From Microvirga sp. TS319 (GTDB taxonomy: Bacteria > Pseudomonadota > Alphaproteobacteria > Rhizobiales > Beijerinckiaceae), in contig NZ_JBGGGT010000002.1 in NCBI RefSeq assembly GCF_041276405.1, positions 905,001 to 969,000 of the forward strand: a stretch of 64,000 nucleotides of DNA. The letters run 5' to 3'. A model generated the notes under the pieces. The model searched no databases, was not told where the DNA came from, and worked only from the letters and a program-made list of their open reading frames with translations. The number at the start of each line of letters is the position of its first letter. The stretch's first letter is position 1. The position numbers were made by a program, and so were the translations under genes. Shown here one piece after another: positions 50,004 to 59,168 of this stretch.

Positions 50004-51248
50004 TCAACGATCGGCGCGTGCAACGACGCTATGCAAGAGTACGTTGACCCCTGGTACCGTTTCGTCCTGAGCGGCGAGCTCACGGTTGTTATGCGTAATG
50101 CCGTCTCGGCAGGGAGTGAAGATCATCGTCGTGGGACAAATCCGGGCCATAAAATAAGCATCGTGGCCTGCTTGGCTTGGCAGGTCGCGATGGCTGTACC
50201 CGAGGTGCCCCGCCGTCTGCCGGACCAGCTTGATAAGAGATTCGTCAAAGATGCGTCCACCCCAGCTCCAGGTGTCCAGGATTTCAGCTTGGCACCCGGT
50301 TTTAGCTGCGGCTTCATGCACGGCTCGACGCAGCCTCTCCGCCATGACCTCCGCCGCCTCCTCATCGTTGTGGCGCACGTCACAGACCGCCTGCGCCCAG
50401 TCCGACAGAATGCCAGGTTTGTTCGGCCATGCGATCAGACGCGCAGCAGTCGCTTTGCCTCCGCTGCCTGCGAAATCCCAACCGATATCATCGACCGCGA
50501 CAAGAAGGCGAGCCGCGGCGAGAAGAGCGTTACGCCGTTTCTCCATCGGCCACGGACCGGTATGGGCTGTCTCGCCGCGATACTCGACGAGCGCACCAAA
50601 AGAGGGATATCCGTGGGTGACGACGCCAACCTGAACTTTCTCAGCGTCCAGGATGGGACCTTGCTCCACATGAAGCTCGAAGTAGCTGTCGAGGGGGCGA
50701 CCGCCTACGGGAGCATCTCCGAGATAATCGATACGCTTCAATTCATCTCCGAAGGTCGGGCCGTCATCCGCGGGGCGGGCATGTACCCAATCCAGATCAT
50801 AGGCTCCGGCAAAGCATCCCGAGGCCACCATGGGCGGCGAGAATCGGCTGCCTTCCTCATTCGTCCAGTTCACGATCTCAATAGGCCGACGCGTGACATG
50901 GCCAAGGTCGTTGAGCGTGCGCACGACCTCCAGTGCGCCGAGGACACCAACTATGCCATCGAAACGTCCGCCATTAACCTGGGTATCGAGGTGGCTGCCA
51001 AGAACGATCGGAGGAAGGTCATTATCCTGTCCTGCGCGGCGCCCGAAGATGCTGCCCGCCCGATCGATCGAGACACTCAGGCCTGCATCGCGGCACCAGC
51101 TCACGAACAGGTCGCGCATTTCCTTGTCGGCATCTGTCAGAGCAAGGCGGGAGAGCCCACCCTCTCGGCCTTTCCCGATTTCAGCCGATTGCTCGATTGT
51201 CGACCAGAAACGTTCCGCGTTGACACGCGTTGAGATAGCAAGGGTCAT
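50004..51248 (-). CDS. M20-family N-carbamoyl-L-amino-acid hydrolase / allantoate amidohydrolase-type
   Basis: Probably cleaves a ureido or N-carbamoyl group with two zinc ions. The 414-residue protein has the di-zinc motifs VLGSHLDTQVNGGRFDG, NWTNEEGSRFSPPMVASGCF and SYFELHVEQGP, and a C-terminal dimerisation region (SQAGHDAYFMARICPTTMIF). HyuC/AmaB, beta-ureidopropionase and AllC share these motifs, so the substrate cannot be fixed. ATG 51248 has GGAAGG upstream. It is the distal gene of the TRAP operon on the minus strand. Confidence 0.85.
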   Translation of the reverse strand: MTLAISTRVNAERFWSTIEQSAEIGKGREGGLSRLALTDADKEMRDLFVSWCRDAGLSVSIDRAGSIFGRRAGQDNDLPPIVLGSHLDTQVNGGRFDGIVGVLGALEVVRTLNDLGHVTRRPIEIVNWTNEEGSRFSPPMVASGCFAGAYDLDWVHARPADDGPTFGDELKRIDYLGDAPVGGRPLDSYFELHVEQGPILDAEKVQVGVVTHGYPSFGALVEYRGETAHTGPWPMEKRRNALLAAARLLVAVDDIGWDFAGSGGKATAARLIAWPNKPGILSDWAQAVCDVRHNDEEAAEVMAERLRRAVHEAAAKTGCQAEILDTWSWGGRIFDESLIKLVRQTAGHLGYSHRDLPSQAGHDAYFMARICPTTMIFTPCRDGITHNNRELAAQDETVPGVNVLLHSVVARADR

Positions 51249-51313
51249 GGCAGAACCTTCCGCAAAAAAATTCATCAGAATCAACAGTGAGATGAGCGCG
51301 TGCTATATGCCGT

Positions 51314-52594
51314 TCATGACAAAAGCCATGGCAGGAAGAGTGCGATCTGTGGCACGAAAAGCACCAGCAGCATGACCGCGATCATAACGCTGATGAAGGC
51401 TGTGAGATACCCGAAGGATGCAGACATCGGGATGCCTCCGACCCGGCAGGCAGCCATTAAATCGATGCCGAGAGGAGGCGTGTTCGCACCAATAGCCAAA
51501 TTGAGCGTCAGCAAGATCCCGAAATAGACCGGGTCGATATGATAGTGCTGCATGATTGGCAGAAAAACTGGAGCGAGGATCAGGATGATCGCAATCGTTT
51601 CCATGAAGGTGCCGAGGATCAACAGGATCAGCATCATCAGCAGGAGCGCGACAGTGGCGCTATCCGTAAAGTTGCTTATGAACTCGACCATGTGCTGAGG
51701 AACCTGTTCGGCGGCCAGAATCCAGCCGAAGAGGCTCGCGGTCGCAATCACGAACAGAATGCCGCCAGTCGCTTCCGTCGTCTGTTTCACTTGGTCGATG
51801 ATGATGCGCCAGGTGAGGACGCGGTAGACTAATCCACCGACGACCAGGGCATAGGCGACTGCGACGCCGGCTGCCTCAGTGGGTGTGAAGAAACCACCCC
51901 TAATACCACCGACGATGATGACAGGCGCCAGAAGCGCGAGCCAGGCACTTCCAAGCGCCCGCCACAGTTCTGTCCATGAGAATGCTTTGCCTCCCCGCCA
52001 GTTATTCTTCCTGGCGATAATATAGGCCACCACCATAAGCCCAACGCCGGTGAGAATGCCGGGCACGATTCCCGCGACGAAGAGCTGGCCGATGGATGTA
52101 TTTGTCGCCGTTCCATAGACGATCATAACGATGCTGGGCGGAATGACGGTGCCCAACGATCCGGCGCAGCCGAGCAGGGCACAGGAAAATCCTTGGTCAT
52201 AGCCACGTTCACGCATGGCCGGGAGAATCATCGTGCCAATCGCCACGACATCCGCCACGCCCGATCCTGACAGGGCCCCAAACAACATCGCCCCCATGAC
52301 GGTGACGAGCGCCAGACCTCCCGTCGTGCGGCCGACCAAAGCACTGCAGAGGCGAACGATTCGAGGAGTCAGGTCTCCGTGGAGGAGCAGCAATCCCGCA
52401 AGAAGGAATAGGGGAATTGCCAGCAGCGTAAACGAGTCGACACCGGCAACCATCCTCTGGGCAACGACAATGAGAGGAGCGAGATCCGCGAACAGGAGAT
52501 AGCCAGCGGATGCGAGACCAAGCGCAATGGCAATCGGGACATCGATGGCGACGAGAACAGCAAACAAGCCGAGGAGGAGAATAAGGCCGTTCAT
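51314..52594 (-). CDS. TRAP transporter large permease (DctM)
   Basis: The 12-helix inner-membrane subunit that moves the substrate with sodium. The 426-residue protein shows the DctM pattern throughout (LGLASAGYLLFADLAPLIVV, GALSGSGVADVVAIGTMILP, CAGSLGTVIPPSIVMIVYGT, IGANTPPLGIDLMAACRVGG). It lies 4 bp after the small-permease gene and upstream of the hydrolase. Confidence 0.94.
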   Translation of the reverse strand: MNGLILLLGLFAVLVAIDVPIAIALGLASAGYLLFADLAPLIVVAQRMVAGVDSFTLLAIPLFLLAGLLLLHGDLTPRIVRLCSALVGRTTGGLALVTVMGAMLFGALSGSGVADVVAIGTMILPAMRERGYDQGFSCALLGCAGSLGTVIPPSIVMIVYGTATNTSIGQLFVAGIVPGILTGVGLMVVAYIIARKNNWRGGKAFSWTELWRALGSAWLALLAPVIIVGGIRGGFFTPTEAAGVAVAYALVVGGLVYRVLTWRIIIDQVKQTTEATGGILFVIATASLFGWILAAEQVPQHMVEFISNFTDSATVALLLMMLILLILGTFMETIAIILILAPVFLPIMQHYHIDPVYFGILLTLNLAIGANTPPLGIDLMAACRVGGIPMSASFGYLTAFISVMIAVMLLVLFVPQIALFLPWLLS

Positions 52595-52598
52595 GATA

Positions 52599-53081
52599 TC
52601 AGCGTCTCAGAAGAGCAATCAGTGCGACGACGCAAGACAGAGCTGCGCACAAAGGCAAAGCGAGGTAGGTCCATGCGACGGGAATCTGCAAGGCAGTCGA
52701 TAGCGAAGTCCAGGTGCGGGATGTCAGATCCCAACCGGTCCAAGCGACAATCGCCATGAAGCCAATAGTGCAAAGATCCGCGACTATCGAAAGAACAGTT
52801 CTCGCGCGTTCGTTGTGTACAATCAGGGGCATAATCCCTGCTGTTAGATGCGAGCGACGAGCCGTAGAGACAACAATACCAAGGAAAGTCACCCAGATCA
52901 GAAGGAGACGCGGCACCTCCTCAGCCCAATGCGGCGTGCGATTGAGGAGGAAGCGCAGAGCAACCGTATAAATGACCGATGCTGAGAATACGGCAACGCC
53001 AATCGAGCCGATCACGAGCGTGATCCGCTCGATGAACTCCTCCAACCGGGAGAGCTTACGGCTCGAATCTGGTTGAACCAT
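52599..53081 (-). CDS. TRAP transporter small permease (DctQ)
   Basis: A 160-residue four-helix membrane protein with the DctQ pattern (RITLVIGSIGVAVFSASVIY, WAEEVPRLLLIWVTFLGIVV, LALPLCAALSCVVALIALL). ATG 53081 has GGAGG 5 bp upstream (inside the preceding gene) and is preferred to starts further upstream. It overlaps the end of the preceding unknown gene by 26 bp. Confidence 0.9.
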   Translation of the reverse strand: MVQPDSSRKLSRLEEFIERITLVIGSIGVAVFSASVIYTVALRFLLNRTPHWAEEVPRLLLIWVTFLGIVVSTARRSHLTAGIMPLIVHNERARTVLSIVADLCTIGFMAIVAWTGWDLTSRTWTSLSTALQIPVAWTYLALPLCAALSCVVALIALLRR

Positions 53082-53448
53082 TTCTGCCTCCATCAACGCA
53101 GGGTAGGCGTTCGTCACAATGGGCCGAAATGACGCCCCAAGCATCATCACGGGCCTCGATAGCATGCTCGGCTTCCAGAGGAACGCGAAGCCCTGTCTCG
53201 GGAATTAAACGATATCGTTCGCTCACTGCAAGAAATTCAGCGTTGCCTTCGCGAGCCTTCGTGACTTCATCGCGGGACTGTAGTTGCTGCAGGCTCTTTG
53301 TGCCCTTCGCGTCCATAATCATCGCAAACTTGATGAAGCTCTCGCCCCGCGCGACAGGTGAGAAAGTCACCTGTCGCTGGAAACCGAAGAAATTCTCCGA
53401 GGGAGTCCCGTTTAGATGAAAGGCCTCAGCTCGGCGCTGATCGGGCAT
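53056..53448 (-). CDS. Unknown 130-residue protein inserted between dctP and dctQ
   Basis: Its ATG overlaps the dctP stop by one base (TAATG) and it overlaps dctQ by 26 bp, so it is translated as part of the TRAP operon. The sequence is soluble, with a middle block SLQQLQSRDEVTKAREGNAE and FLAVSERYRLIPETGLRVPL, and few hydrophobic segments. I recognise no domain. It may be an enzyme for the transported compound or a regulator of the transporter. Confidence 0.6.
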   Translation of the reverse strand: MPDQRRAEAFHLNGTPSENFFGFQRQVTFSPVARGESFIKFAMIMDAKGTKSLQQLQSRDEVTKAREGNAEFLAVSERYRLIPETGLRVPLEAEHAIEARDDAWGVISAHCDERLPCVDGGRNGSTRFEP

Positions 53449-54437
53449 TACTGACGGTACTTGTTCAGCAGGGACATAAACTCAGGGCCATAGATAGCTT
53501 CCTGCGACTTCCAGACCGGTTGGACTGCAGTGACGAATGGCGCCGTGTCGACCTTGTTGATGGTCATGCCTTTCTCTTCAAGCTTCTTGGTGAAGTCGGC
53601 ATCCGATTCGGTGATCATCTTACGTTGCTCGTCACGCCATTTCGCAGCGGCGGTTTTGACGAGCTTCTGGTCGTCTGCCCCGATTCGGTCCCAGACTGAT
53701 TTGGAGACGACGAGACATGCTGCGCCCCACACATGACCGGTGAGGGAAAGATATTTCTGGACCTCGAAAAACGACGACCCGTAAATGATTGAGAGCGGGT
53801 TCTCTTGCGCGTCGAACACGCCTTGCTGCAGGGCAGAGTAGAGTTCGCCGAAAGCGAGCGGGGCTGGTTCAGCCCCGAGAGCAACAAACGTATCAAGCCG
53901 GACCTTGTCCGGAGTCACGCGGATCTTCAGGCCCTTCAGATCTTCGGGCTTGTTGATCGCGCGCTTGCTGTTGGTGACATGGCGATAGCCGTTCTCCCAC
54001 CAGCTGAGAACCACGATATTCTTGGCGAGAAGGAGCTTGTCGAGAGCGGCGCCCAGATCACCATCGAAGGCCGCAAAGGCCTTCTCACGCGTCGGCCATG
54101 CATAGGGGAGTTCGACGATGCCCATTTTCGGCTCAATCGGCTGGAACGATCCGCTGCCAATCACACCTGCTTGGACAGTGCCAATTTGGAGACCTTCAAC
54201 GACTTCGCGCTCACTCCCGAGCTGACCACCGGAAAAAACCTGGATGTTCACCCGTCCTTGCGTTTCGCGTGCGACCTGCTCAGCAAAGCCTTTGCTCGCG
54301 ATGTGCCAGCTATGGCTGTCTGTCAACACATGGCCAAGACGTATCGTTACAGGTTTGGATTGTGCAGCAGCTTCAAAGCTGCTGAAGGACATCGAAAGCG
54401 CACTCAGTGCACCAGCCAATACGTAACGCCGTAACAT
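53448..54437 (-). CDS. TRAP transporter substrate-binding protein (DctP)
   Basis: A 329-residue periplasmic protein with a signal peptide (residues 1-25, ending EAAAQ) and the DctP fold (RLGHVLTDSHSWHIASKGFA, INIQVF-like strand, GLKIRVTPDKVRLDTFVALG with the conserved carboxylate-binding Arg, GVFDAQENPLSIIYGSSFFE). DctP of this group usually binds organic acids through the Arg. ATG 54437 has GAGGG upstream. It is the first gene of the minus-strand TRAP operon. Confidence 0.92.
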   Translation of the reverse strand: MLRRYVLAGALSALSMSFSSFEAAAQSKPVTIRLGHVLTDSHSWHIASKGFAEQVARETQGRVNIQVFSGGQLGSEREVVEGLQIGTVQAGVIGSGSFQPIEPKMGIVELPYAWPTREKAFAAFDGDLGAALDKLLLAKNIVVLSWWENGYRHVTNSKRAINKPEDLKGLKIRVTPDKVRLDTFVALGAEPAPLAFGELYSALQQGVFDAQENPLSIIYGSSFFEVQKYLSLTGHVWGAACLVVSKSVWDRIGADDQKLVKTAAAKWRDEQRKMITESDADFTKKLEEKGMTINKVDTAPFVTAVQPVWKSQEAIYGPEFMSLLNKYRQ

Positions 54438-55299
54438 ATAATAGCCCTCTGTTTGCGACTGCTGTTCCACCTGCTGCGCGGGTATAACAGACAGCCATTG
54501 CTCTTTTAACCAACTTCGATTGCAGCGCTAGGCCGGTCAAATAGAAAGGGTCTATAGCTCACATCACTTCGCTTGATCGAATCGCCGAGCCATAGAGTGA
54601 CCGGACCAGGCTCAGGGCCTATTACCTTGAGCTGAGTTGTGATTCAGAGCCTGCTTTCGTGGGGGCTCTGAATCGGTGATCTGTTTCTGCTCAGTGAGCG
54701 TCAGTGCGATCGAGCGGGCAATGAAGCTTGCCAAAGCAGCGATGTATGCCCGCCCACAAATTAGGTCGAGAACCTAGAATGGCCTATAGGCCTGAAATGG
54801 ACTCCAGAGCAGTCCTTCCGCATGACAGCTTCTGGTGCCGGTTTTGACCCCCTATGGACCTTCCATGGTCGGAGGACATTCTCGGAGGAAGCGCAAAATG
54901 GCGTCGGCGCTGAATTCTGCAACACGCACGATCAGGAATTTGTTGCGAGGCCCTCCAGCCGCTTCTCGAACCAGCGATCGGCATAGGGCGTAAGCACTCG
55001 GCGTGTGCCCTCTCGTGAGGGCGATGTTTGTGCGTGGCGTTCTGACCTTAATGCTAGCTTTAAGGTCAGCAGGTCGATGAAGATCGATGCGCGAGGCGTT
55101 TGTCCGGTGAAGCCCTTGAGTTTCGCGGCCCTGGCTCAGCGCTGATTTTCTCCGGCTGCTGAGGTCAGTGGTCCCAATACAGCTGTTTTAGCCAGCACGA
55201 CTGATCAACCATTGAAGCCAGTCCGAAATGCAGTAACGCAGATCTAGCGCGGACAAATATTACAACTTTATATCAATGCTTTAATAGCGTTTGACTTCA
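54438..55299. other. Gene-free right edge of the island
   Basis: About 860 bp with no intact gene. A minus-strand frame around 54800-54980 contains a coding-like piece (KFLIVRVAEFSADAILRFLR) that soon meets stops, perhaps a mobile-element relic, but I cannot assign it. The dctP promoter should lie at 54438-54600. Confidence 0.45.
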
Positions 55300-55345
55300 A
55301 ATCGTAATCCTTGTGCCGGGGGTTCAAATCCCTCCTCCGTTACCA
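55300..55345 (+). repeat. Partial duplicate of tRNA-Met 3' end (attachment-site copy)
   Basis: 43 of 46 bases match tRNA-Met positions 45797-45842, from the anticodon (changed from CAT to CGT) through the CCA end. It marks the far boundary of the island, as produced by tRNA-targeting integrases. Confidence 0.82.
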
Positions 55346-55398
55346 AATCTCCTTCAAATCGATTCTCGAAATGTTCAATGCGATGGGCCGTGATCGGC

Positions 55399-55779
55399 CT
55401 ATGCAGGCTCCGTGTCGATTCCCGCTTCCGCGAGGTCCTTGAAGCCGCCGATATTGAACACGGCGGTGTAGCCCATGTCCTGAAGGGTCTTTCCGGCCAG
55501 TGCGGACCGGCCGCCCGATGCGCAATGCAGAAGGATGGTTCTGTCCTTCTGAAAGGCGGGATCGTGATAGGGGCTTTCCGGATCGGCGCGAAATTCCAGC
55601 ATGCCGCGCGAGACGTTCACGGCGCCCTTGAGCCTACCAGTTTTCTGGACCTCGGTGGGATCGCGAACGTCGATGACCAGCACATCGCTCGATTGGATTT
55701 TCTCCTTGGCTTCGGCCGGCGACAGTCTGGGAATGACCGAATTCGCTTCAGACAGGAAATCTTTGACCGTTTTCGGCAT
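55399..55779 (-). CDS. Rhodanese-domain protein
   Basis: A 126-residue single rhodanese domain (about residues 18-122): VLVIDVRDPTEVQKTGRLKG, and the active-site loop LLHCASGGRSALAGKTLQDM with the catalytic Cys. No signal peptide. A sulfur-transfer or sulfide-detoxification role is likely. It starts just outside the island boundary. Confidence 0.9.
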   Translation of the reverse strand: MPKTVKDFLSEANSVIPRLSPAEAKEKIQSSDVLVIDVRDPTEVQKTGRLKGAVNVSRGMLEFRADPESPYHDPAFQKDRTILLHCASGGRSALAGKTLQDMGYTAVFNIGGFKDLAEAGIDTEPA

Positions 55780-56000
55780 GACTTCGTCCCGATTCCAACA
55801 AAGCTGCGTGAAGCGGAAGGCTCTTCCCCGCGGGCTGATCCGTCAAGAGGAGCAAGCGGGTAGGAGGCTCGTGGCAATTGGGTGCGGCCTTGGATCCCTG
55901 CGGGCGATCTCTCCCGTCATCGGCATTGCTGATTGCTGCAAAGCCTCGTGGTGCGGGTCCGCCCAGCCCGCTAGGGTTCAGGGAGCCGTCCCGGAAGCCC

Positions 56001-56564
56001 TCACTCGGGCGCCTCCATCAGGCCAGACATAGCTTCGGGATGCGGCCGCGTCAGAATCTGAACGCGTCTGCCGTCAGGAAACTCGATCGTGCGCAGTGTC
56101 ATGACTTCGAGACCCGAATTGATACCCTCTCGGACTCTGTCCGCGCGCGATGGTCCCGAGATCCGATCGGCGGTTCTGCGCGATCGGATCGAGGGCTCGC
56201 CCCGTGCGGCCGTACGGGTCTGCTGCCGGCGATCCCTGTTCTCGCGGACCGTCTTGCGCGGCTGTGTTTTCGCGGCGGGCTTCTCCTCACCCACTGAAGG
56301 GGAAGCCTCATCGGTTCCCTGCAGCGCCTGCTTCCTGTTCGCCGCATCCGTCTTGGAGGCCGCGTTACCGTCTGTGGCTGGCGGATGAGGTGCGGCAGGC
56401 TTGGACGTGCTTATCGCAGGAGCGGCGGCGCTCGAAGAAGCGGCCCCGGCCTCGGGAGGCGGATCGACCCAGGCGCGTGACGATTGGGCATAACCAGTCG
56501 ACGCGCCGGCAATCAGCCCAAGGGCCAAGCTCACGTTTCCGATGCAATGCAACCGTATTGCCAT
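56001..56564 (-). CDS. Exported Ala/Pro-rich protein of unknown function
   Basis: A 187-residue protein with a signal peptide (residues 1-26, SLALGLIAGASTGYA) and a low-complexity middle (Ala, Pro, Lys). The C-terminal 45 residues (SRADRVREGINSGLEVMTLR, EFPDGRRVQILTRP) look folded and conserved. Function unknown. On its strand GGAAC and CGTT are spaced 18 bp apart just upstream (56588-56613), one base longer than an EcfG promoter. Confidence 0.6.
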   Translation of the reverse strand: MAIRLHCIGNVSLALGLIAGASTGYAQSSRAWVDPPPEAGAASSSAAAPAISTSKPAAPHPPATDGNAASKTDAANRKQALQGTDEASPSVGEEKPAAKTQPRKTVRENRDRRQQTRTAARGEPSIRSRRTADRISGPSRADRVREGINSGLEVMTLRTIEFPDGRRVQILTRPHPEAMSGLMEAPE

Positions 56565-56809
56565 GGTCGTCTCCTCTCAGAAAAGGAGAACGCTTGGCTG
56601 GCCTAGCTGGGTTCCACGAGACACGGAGGAACCGAAGAAACCTACCGTGAAACGAGGGCATACAGCCAAGTCTTGTCCGCTCGGTCTCTCCTCAGGCTCA
56701 GCTGCGGCAACCGACGCCGCCGCTCCTCCCACAGGCGATCCGTCTGCGTCGGGATTGCACCCGAGCGCCGCTTCCATCATCTCTGGATCCCCTCTGCTGG
56801 TGGGCAGCA

Positions 56810-58623
56810 TCAGATGACGATAAAGTCGCCGTAGGTGATGACCTTGTCAGCGCCGACATTGGCAAATGTCACATGGCCTCCGGCCTTGTCCCCATTCGAA
56901 TCATACCAGACGTCGCCGGTCGTCTTATTGTAGCCGATATAGTCGTCCGCATCCTTGGCGGACGATCCTACGGTGAAGTGCGCCGGGTTGAGAGTGCCCG
57001 TGCTCTTGAGCGATTTGAAGGTCGAGTTCTCGAGCTTGATCGTATCGTACGGTGGAATGAAATCGACGATCCTGTCCGTGTTCGCAATGCTGCTGAGGGC
57101 TGTGTTGAAGATGAACACGTCGTATCCCGTCCCTCCAAAGAGAGCGTCGTTTCCTCCTCCGCCGTTCAGCGTGTCATCGCCTGCTCCGGCCTTGATGACG
57201 TTGTTGGCGGAATTGCCCGTCATTCGATTGTTCAGGGCGTTGCCTTAGCCAATGGTGGTCCTCGTTCCCGTGAGCGCGAGATGCTCGACGTCAACGGTCA
57301 GGGTATATGTAATGGACGACAGGACGAGATCGTCCGTGCCCTCATCGGCCCGTTCGACGACAACGTCTCCGGAGTGATTGACGATATAGGCGTCGTTTCC
57401 GGCAAGGCCGTGCATGATGTCGGCACCCGTCGTGCCGACCATCAGATCGTCGCCGGAGGTTCCCTCTCGAATGACGCCCGGAACGGAGATGTCTCCCGTG
57501 TCCATCCCGGTGATTTTGTTGCCGCTGACCGTAGTCCGGTTGATCCTCCATTCCGATTATTGATTTCTTCGCGGATACCAAAACGTGCATTGAACGCACC
57601 GTCGGAGTAGATCGTGTTGTTCAGGATATGCGTGTTGATCGAGTAGTACGTGGAATGCGTGATCACATCGTCCAGGCGCGAGCGGATCTGGATCTCGTCG
57701 TAGGTGCGATCGGCCTCCTGGGAGTTGTCAAAGACGAAGCTGTCCCGGATAAGGGTATCAGAGGATCCTTCTACCCGGATGCCTTGGCGAAGGTTTCCGT
57801 AGATCCTCGCGCCGACGATCAAAACATCGTCCGAGAGCTTGATCAAGATACCTTCCTTGGCATTGCGAGTAGTACTCGCCACCGATGACCTGGATGTTCG
57901 TTACCCAAGGAAGGATCGCGTACCCGCTCGGAAGAATGTCACCGCGTTGGATGGTAAGGCCGGCCGAGCCATTGTCATAGGCCTCGTTTCCCGAGAGAGA
58001 GACTGCTCGTTGCGTTCTGGATGTTGAACCCGTGCCGATCGTTGTCGTAGGATACGTTGTTCCTGTAAGTCCCTCCCTCCACGAAGTCGGCAACGAAACT
58101 ATCGAGCCCATTGCCATGCGAGACACAGTTCTCGATCGTGACATTCGCCGTAACTTCATGGGGATTGAAGCCGTAGGCCGTGCAATTGCGAATCTCGACC
58201 TTCGACAGAGTAATGTCGGACTGGACCTTGTTCTCTTCAGCCTTCGCGCCGCAGATAAAACCCGCCTGATGATCGGTGTTGTTGGCGCGATCTCCATCGA
58301 TCGTCAGGTTTGACACCGATACATTCGACACATCGGACAATGCCGTTGATGCGCGCATTGAACCCATCGTCGAGCTTGATGATCGTCTTACTCATGCCGT
58401 CGCCGAGCAGCGAAACACCCGATAGCAGTTCAACGCCGCCCTTAGAGGAGTTCGTAGCGTCACCCGTGACCGCATATATACCGGCTGCAAGCTCGACGGT
58501 GACCTGCCCGCCGCCTGGATTCTTCATCTACTCGGCATTGGCAGCCTTGGTGGCTACATCGATCACAGCCATGTCCGTCTTGGAATTCCCGGAGGGAGAG
58601 GCGACGTTAATGATTATTGCCAT
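56810..58623 (-). pseudogene. Decayed AlgE-type mannuronan C5-epimerase (right-handed beta-helix plus RTX module)
   Basis: Read across frames on the minus strand, the product would be about 600 residues. The first part is a beta-helix (GGVELLSGVSLLGDGMSKTI, VSVSNLTIDGDRANN, CTAYGFNPHEVTANVTIENC, GLDSFVADFVEGGTYRNNVS, DRHGFNIQ, LTIQRGDILPSGYAILPW). It ends in RTX calcium-binding nonapeptides (GTSGDDLMVGT, GAGDDTLNGGGGNDALFGGT) and a secretion-type C-terminus (YDVFIFNTALSSI, DVWYDSNGDKAGGH). This is the A-plus-R module plan of Azotobacter AlgE enzymes, with the YGF-x-PHE active-site motif (Asp changed to Asn). Damage: in-frame stops near 58528 and 57245, and frame changes near 58345, 57990, 57868 and 57540. 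Confidence 0.85.
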
Positions 58624-59168
58624 TGATGGAGTCCTCGATGGATGACCCGCATATAGCGAGGCAAATCTCTATTGACCGCGCCTAAGGGGTAGCGCGTTCG
58701 GATGAATGGAGATCCGGAAACCCAAATCGGCATTGATCGATCAGGCAGCATAGCCAGGCGCCATAAGGGCAGGGCGGCATGAATCCGTGGCCCTTATGTC
58801 ATGCCATACCCATTAAGTCCGCGATCATTCCACATTTTGGCGTTGCGATTCAGTCACTCGTCGGGAGTGCCCCATCCTGCTTACATCGGAGTAAGCCGCT
58901 CATCTTTTGGACCGTTGCATCACGGCGCTTCGATGCGTGTCGGAAAAGCTTTCAGCGGCCAGCGACAAGTCGGTTGTCATGGGCGTTATGAAGGTCATTG
59001 GAGTTAAATTTGTCTCTTCGTGGGAGTACTTGGAAATGTAATCCCTCGGGAGTATCTCTCCAGCCGAAATAGTGACGAGAAAAAGCAGGCTCGGGGAGTA
59101 TCTATTGGGCTGTGCCGGCGCCGCCGATTGAATGCGCCATGATCTCCTATTCCATCGGGAACAGCCTA
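58624..59168. promoter_or_regulatory. 545-bp gap upstream of algD
   Basis: No gene supported. It must contain the promoter of the alginate-type operon. I see no CtrA box, no EcfG consensus at useful distance and no clear sigma-54 -24/-12 pair. Confidence 0.4.

Larger units (their letters stand above)
45797..55345. mobile_element. tRNA-Met-associated genomic island, 9.5 kb
   Basis: The segment between the 3' half of tRNA-Met (45797-45842) and a 46-bp imperfect copy (55300-55345, three mismatches). The interior starts with integrase remnants and then carries ridA-like, LysR, ornithine cyclodeaminase fragment, hydrolase and TRAP transporter genes, with a lower-GC, gene-poor edge at each side. 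The integrase is broken, so the island is probably no longer mobile. Boundaries follow the repeat pair and are inferred. Confidence 0.75.

Noticed and set aside
49728..51233. 501-codon plus-strand frame opposite the M20 hydrolase
   Set aside because: Antisense shadow. The hydrolase on the minus strand has all di-zinc motifs in order.
54784..54984. 66-codon minus-strand frame at the right edge of the island
   Set aside because: No start context or family; a nearby coding-like piece is in a different frame and quickly meets stops.
56588..56613. EcfG-type promoter before the exported protein at 56001-56564
   Set aside because: GGAAC and CGTT are separated by 18 bases, outside the usual 16-17; kept only as a remark.
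56873..57610. 245-codon plus-strand frame opposite the epimerase relic
   Set aside because: It lacks a domain and matches the complement of beta-helix and RTX repeats. The minus-strand pieces explain the locus.
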